DNA of 64,000 bases from Paraburkholderia unamae (GTDB lineage Bacteria; Pseudomonadota; Gammaproteobacteria; Burkholderiales; Burkholderiaceae). The stretch covers positions 1 through 64,000 of the forward strand of contig NZ_QLSU01000032.1 of assembly GCF_003268775.1 (NCBI RefSeq), given 5' to 3'. Position numbers and translations under genes: made by a program. A model generated the notes under the pieces. That model searched no databases. It was not told the origin of the DNA and saw only the letters and a list, made by a program, of their open reading frames with translations. Below are positions 8,655 through 17,296 of this stretch, in pieces; the first letter of the stretch is position 1; every line of letters begins with the position of its first letter.

Positions 8655-8727
8655 CGCCGCGAGATTCTGCGCGGGTCTGTCCTCACAAGAAATTCGACGT
8701 GCCCGCATGGCACTTTTGGAGAAAAGA

Positions 8728-10635
8728 ATGGTTGCGATACGTCTGCCCGACGGTTCGGTTCGACAGTACGATCATCCCGTCACGGTCGCCGAAGTGGCGG
8801 CTTCGATCGGTCCCGGTCTCGCCAAGGCGGCGCTGGGCGGCAAGCTCGACGGCGAACTGGTCGATACGTCGACGCTGATCGATCGCGACGCATCGCTCGC
8901 CATCGTCACGGACAAGGACGCCGACGGTCTCGACATCATCCGTCACTCCACGGCGCACTTGCTGGCGTACGCGGTCAAGGAGCTGTTTCCCGAAGCGCAG
9001 GTCACCATCGGGCCGGTTATCGACAACGGCTTCTACTACGACTTCGCCTACAACCGTCCCTTCACGCCCGAAGATCTCGAAAAGATCGAAAACCGCATGC
9101 AGGAACTTGCGAAGAGGGACGAGCCGGTGTCGCGCCGTGTCGTGACGCGCGGTGAGGCGGTCGACTACTTCAAGAGCATCGGCGAGAAGTACAAGGCCGA
9201 GATCATCGAGTCGATTCCGGGCGCGGAAGAAATCAAGCTGTACTCGCATGGCGGCTTCACGGATCTGTGCCGCGGCCCGCACGTGCCGTCCACGGGCAAG
9301 CTCAAGGTCTTCAAGTTGATGAAGGTCGCAGGCGCCTACTGGCGCGGCGACGCGAAGAACGAGCAGCTTCAGCGCATTTACGGCACGGCCTGGACGAAGA
9401 AGGAAGACCAGGACCAGTACCTGCACATGCTCGAAGAGGCCGAAAAGCGCGACCACCGCAAGCTCGGCAAGCAACTCGACCTGTTTCACATGCAGGACGA
9501 GTCGCCGGGCATGGTGTTCTGGCACCCGAAGGGCTGGACGCTCTGGCAGCAGGTCGAGCAATACATGCGCGGCCGTCTGCGCGTGGCCGGCTACGACGAG
9601 ATCAAGACGCCGATGATCATGGACCGCTCGCTCTGGGAAGCGTCGGGTCACTGGCAGAACTATCGTGAAAACATGTTCACGACGGAGTCGGAAAAGCGCG
9701 ACTACGCGATCAAGCCGATGAACTGCCCGGGCCACGTCCAGGTGTTCAACCACGGCCTGCGCTCGTACCGCGATCTGCCCCTGCGTTACGCGGAATTCGG
9801 TTCGTGCCACCGCAACGAGGCGTCTGGCGCGCTGCACGGCCTTATGCGAGTGCGCGGCTTCGTTCAGGACGATGCGCACATCTTCTGTACGGAAGACCAG
9901 ATCATCAGCGAGTCGATCGCCTTCAACACGCTGGCGATGAGCATCTACAAGGATTTCGGGTTCGATCACATCGACATCAAGCTCTCGCTGCGCCCGGATT
10001 CGCGCGCGGGGACGGATGAGACGTGGGATCGCGCCGAGCAGGGTCTGCGCGAGGCGCTCACGGCCTGCGGTCTGCAATGGGAAGAGTTGCCGGGCGAGGG
10101 CGCCTTCTACGGCCCGAAGGTCGAGTACCACATCAAGGACGCGCTTGGCCGCTCGTGGCAGTGCGGCACGTTGCAGCTCGACATGGTGCTGCCGGAGCGC
10201 CTTGGCGCCGAGTACGTGGCCGAGGACAACAGCCGCCGCCGCCCGATCATGCTGCACCGCGCCATCCTCGGTTCGATGGAGCGTTTCCTCGGCATTCTGA
10301 TCGAGCACCATGCCGGCGCGATGCCGCCGTGGCTCGCTCCGGTGCAGGCCGTTGTGATGAATATCGCGGGAAATCAGGCCGAATACGCCGCGAATGTGGC
10401 CCAATCGTTGCAAAAACAAGGGCTTAGAGTGACGGCCGATTTGCGCAACGAGAAAATTAGCTATAAAATACGCGAGCACACGCTTGAGAAGGTCCCGTAC
10501 CTGCTTGTCGTCGGCGACAAGGAGCGTGAAGCACAAACGGTAGCCGTGCGTGCCCGTGGCGGCGTCGATCTGGGTGTCATGCCCGTCGAAGCCTTTACTG
10601 CGCGTCTTGCGGAAGACGTCAAGACGTTCAAGTAA
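8728..10635 (+). CDS. thrS: Threonine-tRNA ligase
   Basis: A 635-residue class II synthetase, the usual family length, from ATG 8728 behind TTTTGGAG. Domains in order: TGS (about 1-65), the second additional domain with HSTAHLLAYAV (editing of Ser-tRNA-Thr), the catalytic core (about 240-530, with MNCPGH carrying a zinc ligand and the motif 2 FGSCHRNEASGAL), and the C-terminal anticodon-binding domain. It charges tRNA-Thr in the cytoplasm. infC starts 51 nt after the stop, the common thrS-infC-rpmI-rplT order. Expression appears to be governed by the upstream attenuator rather than by the E. coli type of translational operator. Confidence 0.97.
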   Translation: MVAIRLPDGSVRQYDHPVTVAEVAASIGPGLAKAALGGKLDGELVDTSTLIDRDASLAIVTDKDADGLDIIRHSTAHLLAYAVKELFPEAQVTIGPVIDNGFYYDFAYNRPFTPEDLEKIENRMQELAKRDEPVSRRVVTRGEAVDYFKSIGEKYKAEIIESIPGAEEIKLYSHGGFTDLCRGPHVPSTGKLKVFKLMKVAGAYWRGDAKNEQLQRIYGTAWTKKEDQDQYLHMLEEAEKRDHRKLGKQLDLFHMQDESPGMVFWHPKGWTLWQQVEQYMRGRLRVAGYDEIKTPMIMDRSLWEASGHWQNYRENMFTTESEKRDYAIKPMNCPGHVQVFNHGLRSYRDLPLRYAEFGSCHRNEASGALHGLMRVRGFVQDDAHIFCTEDQIISESIAFNTLAMSIYKDFGFDHIDIKLSLRPDSRAGTDETWDRAEQGLREALTACGLQWEELPGEGAFYGPKVEYHIKDALGRSWQCGTLQLDMVLPERLGAEYVAEDNSRRRPIMLHRAILGSMERFLGILIEHHAGAMPPWLAPVQAVVMNIAGNQAEYAANVAQSLQKQGLRVTADLRNEKISYKIREHTLEKVPYLLVVGDKEREAQTVAVRARGGVDLGVMPVEAFTARLAEDVKTFK

Positions 10636-10685
10636 GCCACTGCGGCAGCGCGGCTCGTTTTTTTAATTTTTAGAGGAAACGTAAC

Positions 10686-11207
10686 ATCGCTACGGATAAG
10701 TCGCATCGCATCAACGGTGAAATCACTGCACCCGAGGTGCGTCTCGTCGGAATCGAGAACGAGCCGCTCGGCATCGTAAAGCTGGCCGATGCGTTCCGCA
10801 TGTCGGAACAGCAGGACGTCGATCTGGTTGAAATTGCCCCCCAGGCGGTGCCGCCCGTGTGCCGCTTGATGGACTACGGCAAGTTCAAGTACCAGGAATC
10901 GAAGAAGCAGCACGAAGCCAAGCTTAAGCAGAAGGTCATCCAGGTCAAGGAAGTCAAGTTCCGCCCGGGTACCGACGACGGCGATTACAACGTCAAGCTG
11001 CGCAATCTGATCCGCTTCCTCGATGACGGCGACAAGACGAAGATCACGTTGCGTTTCCGCGGCCGCGAAATGGCCCACCAGGAAATCGGCATGCGCATGC
11101 TCGAGCGCCTGCGCACCGACCTCGAAGAAGTCGGTCAGGTCGAGCAGATGCCGAAGATGGAAGGGCGCCAGATGATCATGGTGCTCTCGCCGAAGAAGAA
11201 GAAGTAA
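10686..11207 (+). CDS. infC: Translation initiation factor IF-3 (ATC start codon)
   Basis: A 173-codon IF-3. The conserved N-terminus ATDKSHRINGEITAPEVRLV is only in frame if translation starts at the ATC at 10686, which sits 8 nt behind an AGAGGA ribosome site (10672-10677). No ATG, GTG or TTG occurs in frame between that site and the conserved region. E. coli infC likewise uses a rare AUU start, discrimination against which by IF-3 itself gives autoregulation; the same logic is inferred here. The N-domain, linker (about 75-90) and C-domain are complete, ending in LSPKKKK. The factor binds the 30S subunit and checks start codons and initiator tRNA. Confidence 0.93.
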   Translation: MATDKSHRINGEITAPEVRLVGIENEPLGIVKLADAFRMSEQQDVDLVEIAPQAVPPVCRLMDYGKFKYQESKKQHEAKLKQKVIQVKEVKFRPGTDDGDYNVKLRNLIRFLDDGDKTKITLRFRGREMAHQEIGMRMLERLRTDLEEVGQVEQMPKMEGRQMIMVLSPKKKK

Positions 11208-11500
11208 TCCGGCGTGCCGCGCGGTTCGACCTGCGTGGCGGCCAAATGAAGTTTTGAAAGACGTCTTTTCCGTGAGTGCATGGAGAAGGCGGGAAGCAGG
11301 TTCCGGAACGGCGCCCGCGCGCTGCACGTGAAGTGCGGCAAACGGGCGTTTTTCCTGAAAGCGGCGGCAAGCTTGTTTTTCAAAAGCCAGCCAGTCGCCA
11401 AAACAAGTGGAGTGGGTTTCGAAGGGCGGAGTCCCGGCCAGGTGTGTGAACACCGTGCCAACCGCACACCCATGTCCATCAAATAATGGAGTTGTCTGTC
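11208..11500 (+). other. infC-rpmI spacer, possible ribosomal protein leader
   Basis: A 293-nt stretch without a convincing gene inside an otherwise tight translation operon. In E. coli the corresponding region forms the L20 repressor-binding structure. Here short pairings such as GGTGTG with CACACC just before rpmI are visible, but no match to the E. coli pseudoknot was recognised. Confidence 0.4.
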
Positions 11501-11698
11501 ATGCCGAAGATGAAGACCAAGAAGAGCGCTGCAAAGCGCTTCGTGGTTCGTCCGGGCGGTACCGTCAAGCGCGGTCAAGCCTTCAAGCGTCACATCCTGA
11601 CCAAGAAGACCACCAAGAACAAGCGTCATCTGCGTGGTGCAACGGCCGTTCATGATTCCGATCTGAACTCCGTGCGCGCAATGCTGCCGTTCGCGTAA
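11501..11698 (+). CDS. rpmI: 50S ribosomal protein L35
   Basis: A 65-residue protein, exactly the usual L35 length, beginning [14 protein letters not shown]. It is strongly basic and binds 23S rRNA. An in-frame ATG at 11486 would add five residues not seen in the family, so 11501 is preferred. rplT follows 30 nt downstream, in the universal rpmI-rplT pairing. Confidence 0.97.
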
Positions 11699-11728
11699 TC
11701 CTCAACCGATAACTCATAGGAGCGAAAC

Positions 11729-12088
11729 ATGCCTCGAGTCAAACGTGGGGTTACCGCACGGGCCCGCCACAAGAAGATCATCAACCTGGCCAAGGGTTAC
11801 CGCGGCCGTCGCAATAACGTCTATCGCATCGCCAAGCAGGCGGTCATGCGCGCAGGCCAGTACGCCTACCGCGATCGCCGCAACAAGAAGCGTGTGTTCC
11901 GCGCACTGTGGATCACGCGTATCAACGCGGCGGTGCGTCAGCACGACATGACCTACAGCGTGTTCATCAACGGCCTGAAGAAGGCTTCGATCGAACTCGA
12001 CCGTAAGGTTCTGGCTGACATGGCTGTGTTCGACAAGGCTGCATTTGCTGCGATCGTCAAGCAGGTGAAGGCCGCCGTCGCTGCCTGA
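11729..12088 (+). CDS. rplT: 50S ribosomal protein L20
   Basis: A 119-residue L20 of normal length, beginning [16 protein letters not shown], with the long basic N-terminal extension that threads into 23S rRNA and a globular C-terminal half. It is an early assembly protein of the large subunit and, in several bacteria, the autorepressor of the infC-rpmI-rplT transcript. A TAGGAGCGAAAC ribosome site precedes the ATG. Two hairpins, the second an intrinsic terminator, follow the gene. Confidence 0.97.
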
Positions 12089-12158
12089 TTTCAGTCACTG
12101 AATTAGGTATTGCGCAGGTTCGTTGCAGCAGACATTCCGGTCGTTTCGGTGATGCTGC

Positions 12159-12199
12159 AACAAAAACGGGGCTCCTCACCGAGCCCCGTTTTTGTTGGT
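12159..12199. terminator. Intrinsic terminator after rplT
   Basis: A sixteen-base perfect inverted repeat (12159-12174 and 12181-12196) closes the six-base loop CTCACC; the 3' arm ends in TTTTTGTT. Directly upstream a second perfect hairpin, GTTGCAGCA (12122-12130) with TGCTGCAAC (12153-12161), overlaps its base by three bases. No phenylalanine-rich leader peptide was found before it, so it is read as the end of the rplT operon rather than a pheS attenuator. Confidence 0.9.
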
Positions 12200-12323
12200 A
12201 ATTACGCTTCTTGCGCCGCTTCATGGAGTGTCTTCGCGCGGTCATTGCCAGGTGTCACCATGGCGTGCCGCGAGCGCGGAGAGGCTCCAAGTCTCAAACT
12301 CTGACGCTGAAAAGATGGGATCA

Positions 12324-13337
12324 ATGGATCTGGACCAGATTGTCGCCGACGCGCAACGCGCGTTCGCTGGCGCCCCCGACGTCAACACGCTTGAAAACGA
12401 AAAGGCCCGCTTTCTCGGCAAGTCCGGCGCGCTGACCGAACTGCTCAAGGGCCTCGGCAAGCTCGACCCGGAAACGCGCAAGACCGAGGGCGCGCGCATC
12501 AACGCCGTCAAGCAGCAGGTGGAAGCCGCGCTTAACGCGCGCCGCCAGGCGCTCGCCGACGCGCTGCTCAACCAGCGTCTCGCCGCCGAGGCGATCGACG
12601 TCACGCTGCCGGGCCGCGGCACGGGCACGGGTAGCCTGCACCCCGTGATGCAGACGTGGGAACGCGTCGAGCAGATCTTCGGCTCGATCGGCTTCGACGT
12701 GGCCGACGGTCCCGAGATCGAAACCGACTGGTACAACTTCACCTCGCTCAACAGCCCGGAAAACCATCCGGCGCGCTCCATGCAGGACACGTTCTACGTG
12801 GACGGCAAGGACGCCGATGGCCGTCAGCTTTTGTTGCGCACGCACACGAGTCCGATGCAGGTGCGCTACGCGCGCGCGCACACGCCGCCCATCAAGGTGA
12901 TCGTGCCGGGCCGCACGTATCGCGTGGACAGCGACGCCACGCACTCGCCGATGTTCAACCAGGTCGAAGGCCTGTGGATCGAAGAGAACATCAGCTTCGC
13001 AGACCTGAAGGGTGTCTACACCGACTTCCTCAAGAAGTTCTTCGAGCGCGACGACATCCAGGTGCGTTTCCGCCCGTCGTACTTCCCGTTCACGGAACCG
13101 TCGGCCGAAATCGACATGATGTTCGAGCACGGCAAGAACGCCGGCAAGTGGCTCGAAATCTCGGGCTCGGGCCAGGTGCATCCGACCGTGATCCGCAACA
13201 TGGGTCTGGACCCGGAGCGCTATATCGGCTTTGCGTTCGGCAGCGGCCTCGAACGCCTGACGATGCTGCGTTATGGCGTGCAGGACCTGCGCCTGTTCTT
13301 CGAAGGCGATCTGCGCTTCCTGCGTCAGTTCGCCTGA
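12324..13337 (+). CDS. pheS: Phenylalanine-tRNA ligase alpha subunit
   Basis: A 337-residue class IIc catalytic subunit starting MDLDQIVADAQ. An N-terminal coiled-coil arm (about 1-100) precedes the catalytic domain, with GRGTGTGSLHPV, the motif 2 region VIVPGRTYRVDSDATHSPMF (start of motif) and the C-terminal FGSGLERLTMLRYGV motif 3. ATG 12324 gives the standard length; ATG 12315 would add three residues. With PheT it forms the (alpha-beta)2 enzyme. It is separated from rplT by a terminator, so it should have its own promoter between 12200 and 12315, which was not clearly recognised. Confidence 0.96.
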   Translation: MDLDQIVADAQRAFAGAPDVNTLENEKARFLGKSGALTELLKGLGKLDPETRKTEGARINAVKQQVEAALNARRQALADALLNQRLAAEAIDVTLPGRGTGTGSLHPVMQTWERVEQIFGSIGFDVADGPEIETDWYNFTSLNSPENHPARSMQDTFYVDGKDADGRQLLLRTHTSPMQVRYARAHTPPIKVIVPGRTYRVDSDATHSPMFNQVEGLWIEENISFADLKGVYTDFLKKFFERDDIQVRFRPSYFPFTEPSAEIDMMFEHGKNAGKWLEISGSGQVHPTVIRNMGLDPERYIGFAFGSGLERLTMLRYGVQDLRLFFEGDLRFLRQFA

Positions 13338-13446
13338 AACGGCGACGCACGCGTTAGCAGTGCGCGAGGCGGACGCTGCACCTGAAAAAAGGTGCGCGGG
13401 AACCCGCCTTCGCGACGGTCACAATCTGTCTGGAACGTAAAACCAA

Positions 13447-15903
13447 ATGCTATTCCCCGAATCCTGGCTGAGAAGCTTTGTCGATCCGAAGCTCACGACC
13501 GATGAACTCGCCCACGCACTCACCATGGCCGGCCTCGAAGTCGAAGGCCTGAGCCCGGCCGCGCCGCCCACCACGAAGATCGTCGTGGGCCGCGTGCTCG
13601 AAGTCGTGAAGCACCCGGACGCGGACAAGCTCAACGTCACGCAGGTCGATGCCGGCACCGGCGCGACGCTGCAAATCGTGTGCGGCGCGCCCAATGTCGC
13701 GCCCGGCATCAAGGTGCCCGTGGCGCTCGTGGGCGCGGAACTGCCGCCTGCCGAAGAGGGCGGCAAGCCCTTCGCGATCAAGCTCTCGAAGCTGCGCGGC
13801 GTGGAAAGCCAGGGCATGCTGTGCTCGGCGCGCGAGTTGAAGCTCTCGGAAGACCATAGCGGTCTGATGATCCTGCCGGAAGACACGCCGATCGGTCAGG
13901 ACATCCGCGAAGCGCTGAATCTCGACGACACCATCTTCGAAATCAAGCTCACGCCGAACAAGGCCGATTGCCTTTCGGTGTACGGCATCGCGCGCGAAAC
14001 GGCCGCGATCACCGGCGCGCCGCTCGAAGCGCCCGTGTACCCGAAGGTCGAAGTCAAGCTCGATGAGAAGCTGCCCGTGAAGATCTCGGCGCCCGATTTG
14101 TGCGGGCGATTCTCGGGCCGCGTGATTCGCGGCGTGAACGCGCACGCGAAGACGCCGATGTGGATGGTCGAGCGCCTCGAGCGTTCGGGCCAGCGCAGCA
14201 TCTCGGCGCTCGTCGATATTTCGAACTACGTGATGCTCGAACTCGGCCGCCCGTCGCACGTGTTCGATCTCGACAAGATCCACGGCTCGATGGACGTGCG
14301 CTGGGGCAAGAAGGGCGAAACGCTCAAGCTGCTCAACGGCAACACCGTCGAAGTCGATGAAACCGTCGGCGTGATCGCCGACGACCGCGAGATCGAAAGC
14401 CTCGCGGGCATCATGGGCGGCGACAGCACGGCAGTGACGCTCGACACCACGAACATCTATCTCGAAGCCGCATTCTGGTGGCCGGACAGCATTCGTGGCC
14501 GCTCGCGCCGCTACAACTTCTCGACCGATGCAGGCCATCGTTTCGAGCGCGGCGTGGACTGGTCGACGACCGTCGAGCACATCGAGCGCATCACGCAACT
14601 GATCATCGACATCTGCGGCGGCGCAGCCGGCCCGATCGACGATCAAACCGTGAACGTGCCCAAGCGCGAAGCGGTGAAGATGCGCGTCGCGCGCGCGAAC
14701 CGCATCATCGGCGTGAAGATCAGCGCCGACGAGATCGCGCAAATCTTCACGCGCCTCGGCCTCACGTTCGAACGTAGCGTTGACAATGCGGGCGACGAGA
14801 GCTTCAGCGTGACGCCGCCGCCGTACCGCTTCGACATCGAGATCGAGGAAGACCTGATCGAGGAAGTCGCGCGTATTTACGGCGTCGAGAAGATTCCGGC
14901 GCTGCCGCCGGTTGCGCGCAGCGAAATGCGCGCGACGAACGAAACGCGCCGCTCGATCCACGCGATCCGCCACGCGCTCGCCGCGCGCGACTACGCCGAG
15001 ACGATCAACTTCAGCTTCGTCGACGCCGAGTGGGAGCAGGACTTCGCGGGCAATGCGAATCCCGTGAAGCTGCTCAACCCGATCGCAAGCCAGCTTTCGG
15101 TCATGCGCACGACGCTGTTCGGCAGCCTCATCAACGTGCTGCGCCACAACCTCAACCGCCGCGCTGACCGCGTGCGCGTGTTCGAGTCGGGCCGCGTGTT
15201 CCTGAACGATCCGTCGATCAAGGCAGGCGAGATGACGGTGGAAGGCTTCGCACAACCGAAGATGATCGGTGCGCTCGCCTACGGTCCCGCGCTCGAAGAG
15301 CAGTGGGGCGCGCAGACGCGCGGCGTGGACTTCTTCGACATGAAGGGCGATCTCGAAGCGCTGTTCGCGGGTCTTGGCGTGGCAAAAGCGCCGCGTTTCG
15401 TGAAGGCCGAGCATCCTGCGCTGCATCCGGGACGTAGCGCGCGCATCGAAGTCGATGGCCGTGCCGTGGGCTGGATCGGCGAGCTGCATCCGCGCTGGAT
15501 GCAGAAGTACGATCTGCCGCACGCACCGATCCTCTTCGAGGTTGAAGCCGAGGCGCTGATGGCGCGCGAGCTGGCAGCGCCTGGCGACGTCTCGAAATTC
15601 CCGCCTGTCCGTCGTGACATTGCTCTTGTCGTAGATCAAAAGATTGAAGTGCAAGCGCTGCTCGACGAGTTCCAGAAGGGCATGCAAGACGAGCCTTGCC
15701 GGATTGTGCAGAGGGTTGCGTTGTTCGATGAATTTCGTGCAAAATCAAATACTTCCGGACTTGGCGCGGACGAGAAAAGCCTTGCCTTCCGGGTGACCCT
15801 GCAAGATACTGGCGGAACCCTTCAGGACGAAACGGTCGATGCGGCCATCAAGTCCCTGGTGGATCGCCTGGCTCGAGTGCATGGCGCCCGGTTGCGCGGA
15901 TAA
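13447..15903 (+). CDS. pheT: Phenylalanine-tRNA ligase beta subunit
   Basis: An 818-residue beta subunit. In order: an EMAP/tRNA-binding domain (about 40-150), B3/B4 editing domain (about 210-380), B5 domain (about 400-475), catalytic-like core (about 490-690) and the C-terminal ferredoxin-fold anticodon-binding domain (about 720-818, FPPVRRDIALVV). It supports PheS and edits Tyr-tRNA-Phe. It starts 109 nt after pheS on the same strand. A long hairpin lies in the 91-nt gap before ihfA. Confidence 0.96.
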   Translation: MLFPESWLRSFVDPKLTTDELAHALTMAGLEVEGLSPAAPPTTKIVVGRVLEVVKHPDADKLNVTQVDAGTGATLQIVCGAPNVAPGIKVPVALVGAELPPAEEGGKPFAIKLSKLRGVESQGMLCSARELKLSEDHSGLMILPEDTPIGQDIREALNLDDTIFEIKLTPNKADCLSVYGIARETAAITGAPLEAPVYPKVEVKLDEKLPVKISAPDLCGRFSGRVIRGVNAHAKTPMWMVERLERSGQRSISALVDISNYVMLELGRPSHVFDLDKIHGSMDVRWGKKGETLKLLNGNTVEVDETVGVIADDREIESLAGIMGGDSTAVTLDTTNIYLEAAFWWPDSIRGRSRRYNFSTDAGHRFERGVDWSTTVEHIERITQLIIDICGGAAGPIDDQTVNVPKREAVKMRVARANRIIGVKISADEIAQIFTRLGLTFERSVDNAGDESFSVTPPPYRFDIEIEEDLIEEVARIYGVEKIPALPPVARSEMRATNETRRSIHAIRHALAARDYAETINFSFVDAEWEQDFAGNANPVKLLNPIASQLSVMRTTLFGSLINVLRHNLNRRADRVRVFESGRVFLNDPSIKAGEMTVEGFAQPKMIGALAYGPALEEQWGAQTRGVDFFDMKGDLEALFAGLGVAKAPRFVKAEHPALHPGRSARIEVDGRAVGWIGELHPRWMQKYDLPHAPILFEVEAEALMARELAAPGDVSKFPPVRRDIALVVDQKIEVQALLDEFQKGMQDEPCRIVQRVALFDEFRAKSNTSGLGADEKSLAFRVTLQDTGGTLQDETVDAAIKSLVDRLARVHGARLRG

Positions 15904-15932
15904 GCTCCACGGCTCATCACCTACCGACATCG

Positions 15933-15976
15933 GCTTCCGGTTTGCGAGGTTGCAAGACGTTCTTGCAACCGGAAGC
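15933..15976 (+). other. Long bulged hairpin between pheT and ihfA
   Basis: GGTTGCAAG (15948-15956) pairs perfectly with CTTGCAACC (15962-15970) around a five-base loop. The stem is extended by GCTTCC (15933-15938) with GGAAGC (15971-15976), leaving a nine-base bulge on the 5' side. No T-run follows, so it is not a standard terminator; it could be a processing or stability element, or an ihfA regulatory structure. Confidence 0.55.
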
Positions 15977-15994
15977 GCGCCATTTCATAGATAG

Positions 15995-16405
15995 ATGAAC
16001 GAAATGAACTCGAGTGATTTCGAAGCCCTTCTCGCGGCACAGCGTAGCGCCATGATTCGCGACATTCCTGCCTCGTCGGCAAGCGCCACGAACGACACGC
16101 CCACGCTGACGAAAGCCGAACTCGCTGAGCTGCTGTTCGACAACGTCGGTCTCAACAAGCGCGAAGCGAAGGACATGGTCGAAGCCTTCTTCGAAGTGAT
16201 TCGCGACGCGCTTGAAAGCGGCGACAGCGTGAAGCTGTCGGGCTTCGGCAATTTTCAGTTGCGCGACAAGCCGCAACGTCCTGGCCGCAATCCGAAGACG
16301 GGCGAGGCGATTCCTATCGCCGCGCGCCGCGTCGTGACGTTCCATGCGAGCCAGAAGCTGAAGGCGCTCGTGGAGAGCGGCGCCGAGGCGAGCTTCCCGC
16401 GTTGA
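15995..16405 (+). CDS. ihfA: Integration host factor alpha subunit
   Basis: A 136-residue HU/IHF protein. The HU fold occupies about 38-128 (TLTKAELAELLFDNVGLNKREAKD and the DNA-intercalating arm RPGRNPKTGEAIPI, where the proline of the NPKTGE loop is seen). A roughly 35-residue N-terminal extension precedes the fold, longer than the 99-residue E. coli protein. ATG 16007 would shorten it by four residues. With IhfB it bends DNA at promoters, origins and recombination sites. The pheST-ihfA order is the same as in enteric bacteria; the MerR-type regulator follows. Confidence 0.94.
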   Translation: MNEMNSSDFEALLAAQRSAMIRDIPASSASATNDTPTLTKAELAELLFDNVGLNKREAKDMVEAFFEVIRDALESGDSVKLSGFGNFQLRDKPQRPGRNPKTGEAIPIAARRVVTFHASQKLKALVESGAEASFPR

Positions 16406-16533
16406 CGCTTTGAGTTAGCGCGCCCGCGCTGGTGGCAAGATGGCGGGCGTGTATGGATTGAGCGGAATGAGCGGGCTACAAGGACCCAGGCGGCAACGCC
16501 TAATTGCGCAACCACCACGACGGCAACCCGGCG

Positions 16534-16932
16534 ATGACATCGACAAGCGAAAAGGTCGTCTTGCCTCCGATACCGGCCAAGCGTTACTTCACCATTGGCG
16601 AGGTGAGCGAACTGTGTGGCGTGAAGCCCCATGTGCTGCGCTATTGGGAGCAGGAGTTCACGCAGTTGAAGCCGGTGAAGCGGCGAGGCAATCGCCGCTA
16701 TTACCAGCATCACGAGGTCTTGCTGATCAGGCGCATACGCGAACTGCTTTACGAGCAGGGGTTCACGATCAACGGTGCGCGCAATCGTCTTGATTCGCAT
16801 GGTGCGATGGTCAGCGAGGGCGCGCAATCCGAAGCATCAGGTGAGCCCGTTGTTGAAGGCACGATGGCGCTCGTTGATGTCGATCAGTTGCGCAAGGAGT
16901 TGCTGCACGTGCTCGATGCGCTGGGTCGGTGA
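16534..16932 (+). CDS. MerR family transcriptional regulator
   Basis: A 132-residue protein from ATG 16534. The winged helix-turn-helix is at about 16-85 (YFTIGEVSELCGVKPHVLRYWE, truncated here for length: YFTIGEVSELCGV, then RYWE). A short C-terminal part has no cysteine cluster, so a metal-sensing role is not indicated. It is the MlrA/CarA-like type commonly found behind ihfA in beta- and gammaproteobacteria. tRNA-Pro follows 138 nt downstream. Confidence 0.88.
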   Translation: MTSTSEKVVLPPIPAKRYFTIGEVSELCGVKPHVLRYWEQEFTQLKPVKRRGNRRYYQHHEVLLIRRIRELLYEQGFTINGARNRLDSHGAMVSEGAQSEASGEPVVEGTMALVDVDQLRKELLHVLDALGR

Positions 16933-17070
16933 GGCGTCGTTCTGAACGCCTGCATGCGGGTTGTTCGAACGGGCCGTTCGCGCTCATGCGAATCAGTCAT
17001 GCGGATTGTTCAAGATTTACTCGCGAAGTGGTTCTAATTAGAGAAAGCCTCTGTTATACTTTCTAGCTCT

Positions 17071-17148
<78 letters not shown>

Positions 17149-17155
17149 GAAATAG

Positions 17156-17190
17156 AGCCCGCGTAATCGAAAGATTGCGCGGGCTTTGTC
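17156..17190 (+). terminator. Terminator of tRNA-Pro
   Basis: AGCCCGCG pairs with CGCGGGCT and the stem continues as TAATC/GATTG around a GAAA tetraloop at 17169-17172, followed by a T-rich tail (TTGTCTTTT). Confidence 0.88.
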
Positions 17191-17207
17191 TTTTGTGCGC
17201 CGCCAAA

Positions 17208-17240
17208 CAGGTTCCAGGCAGGTTCCAGGCAGGTTCCAGG
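17208..17240. repeat. Three perfect tandem copies of CAGGTTCCAGG
   Basis: An 11-bp unit is repeated three times without mismatch just downstream of the tRNA-Pro terminator. It does not resemble the tRNA 3' end, so it is not an obvious attachment-site duplicate; replication slippage is the simplest origin. Confidence 0.85.
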
Positions 17241-17296
17241 CGGGGTAGGGTACCGCAGGGCGCCGGGATGACACCGCAAGATCCGGCTGTCAATTT

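Noticed and set aside
8433..8727. T-box riboswitch before thrS
   Set aside because: No specifier loop or T-box sequence is visible, and T-boxes are not expected in this group; the Thr-rich peptide plus terminator explains the leader better.
12089..12323. Phe leader-peptide attenuator before pheS
   Set aside because: Frames upstream of the terminator contain no cluster of Phe codons, so the hairpin is read as the rplT terminator.
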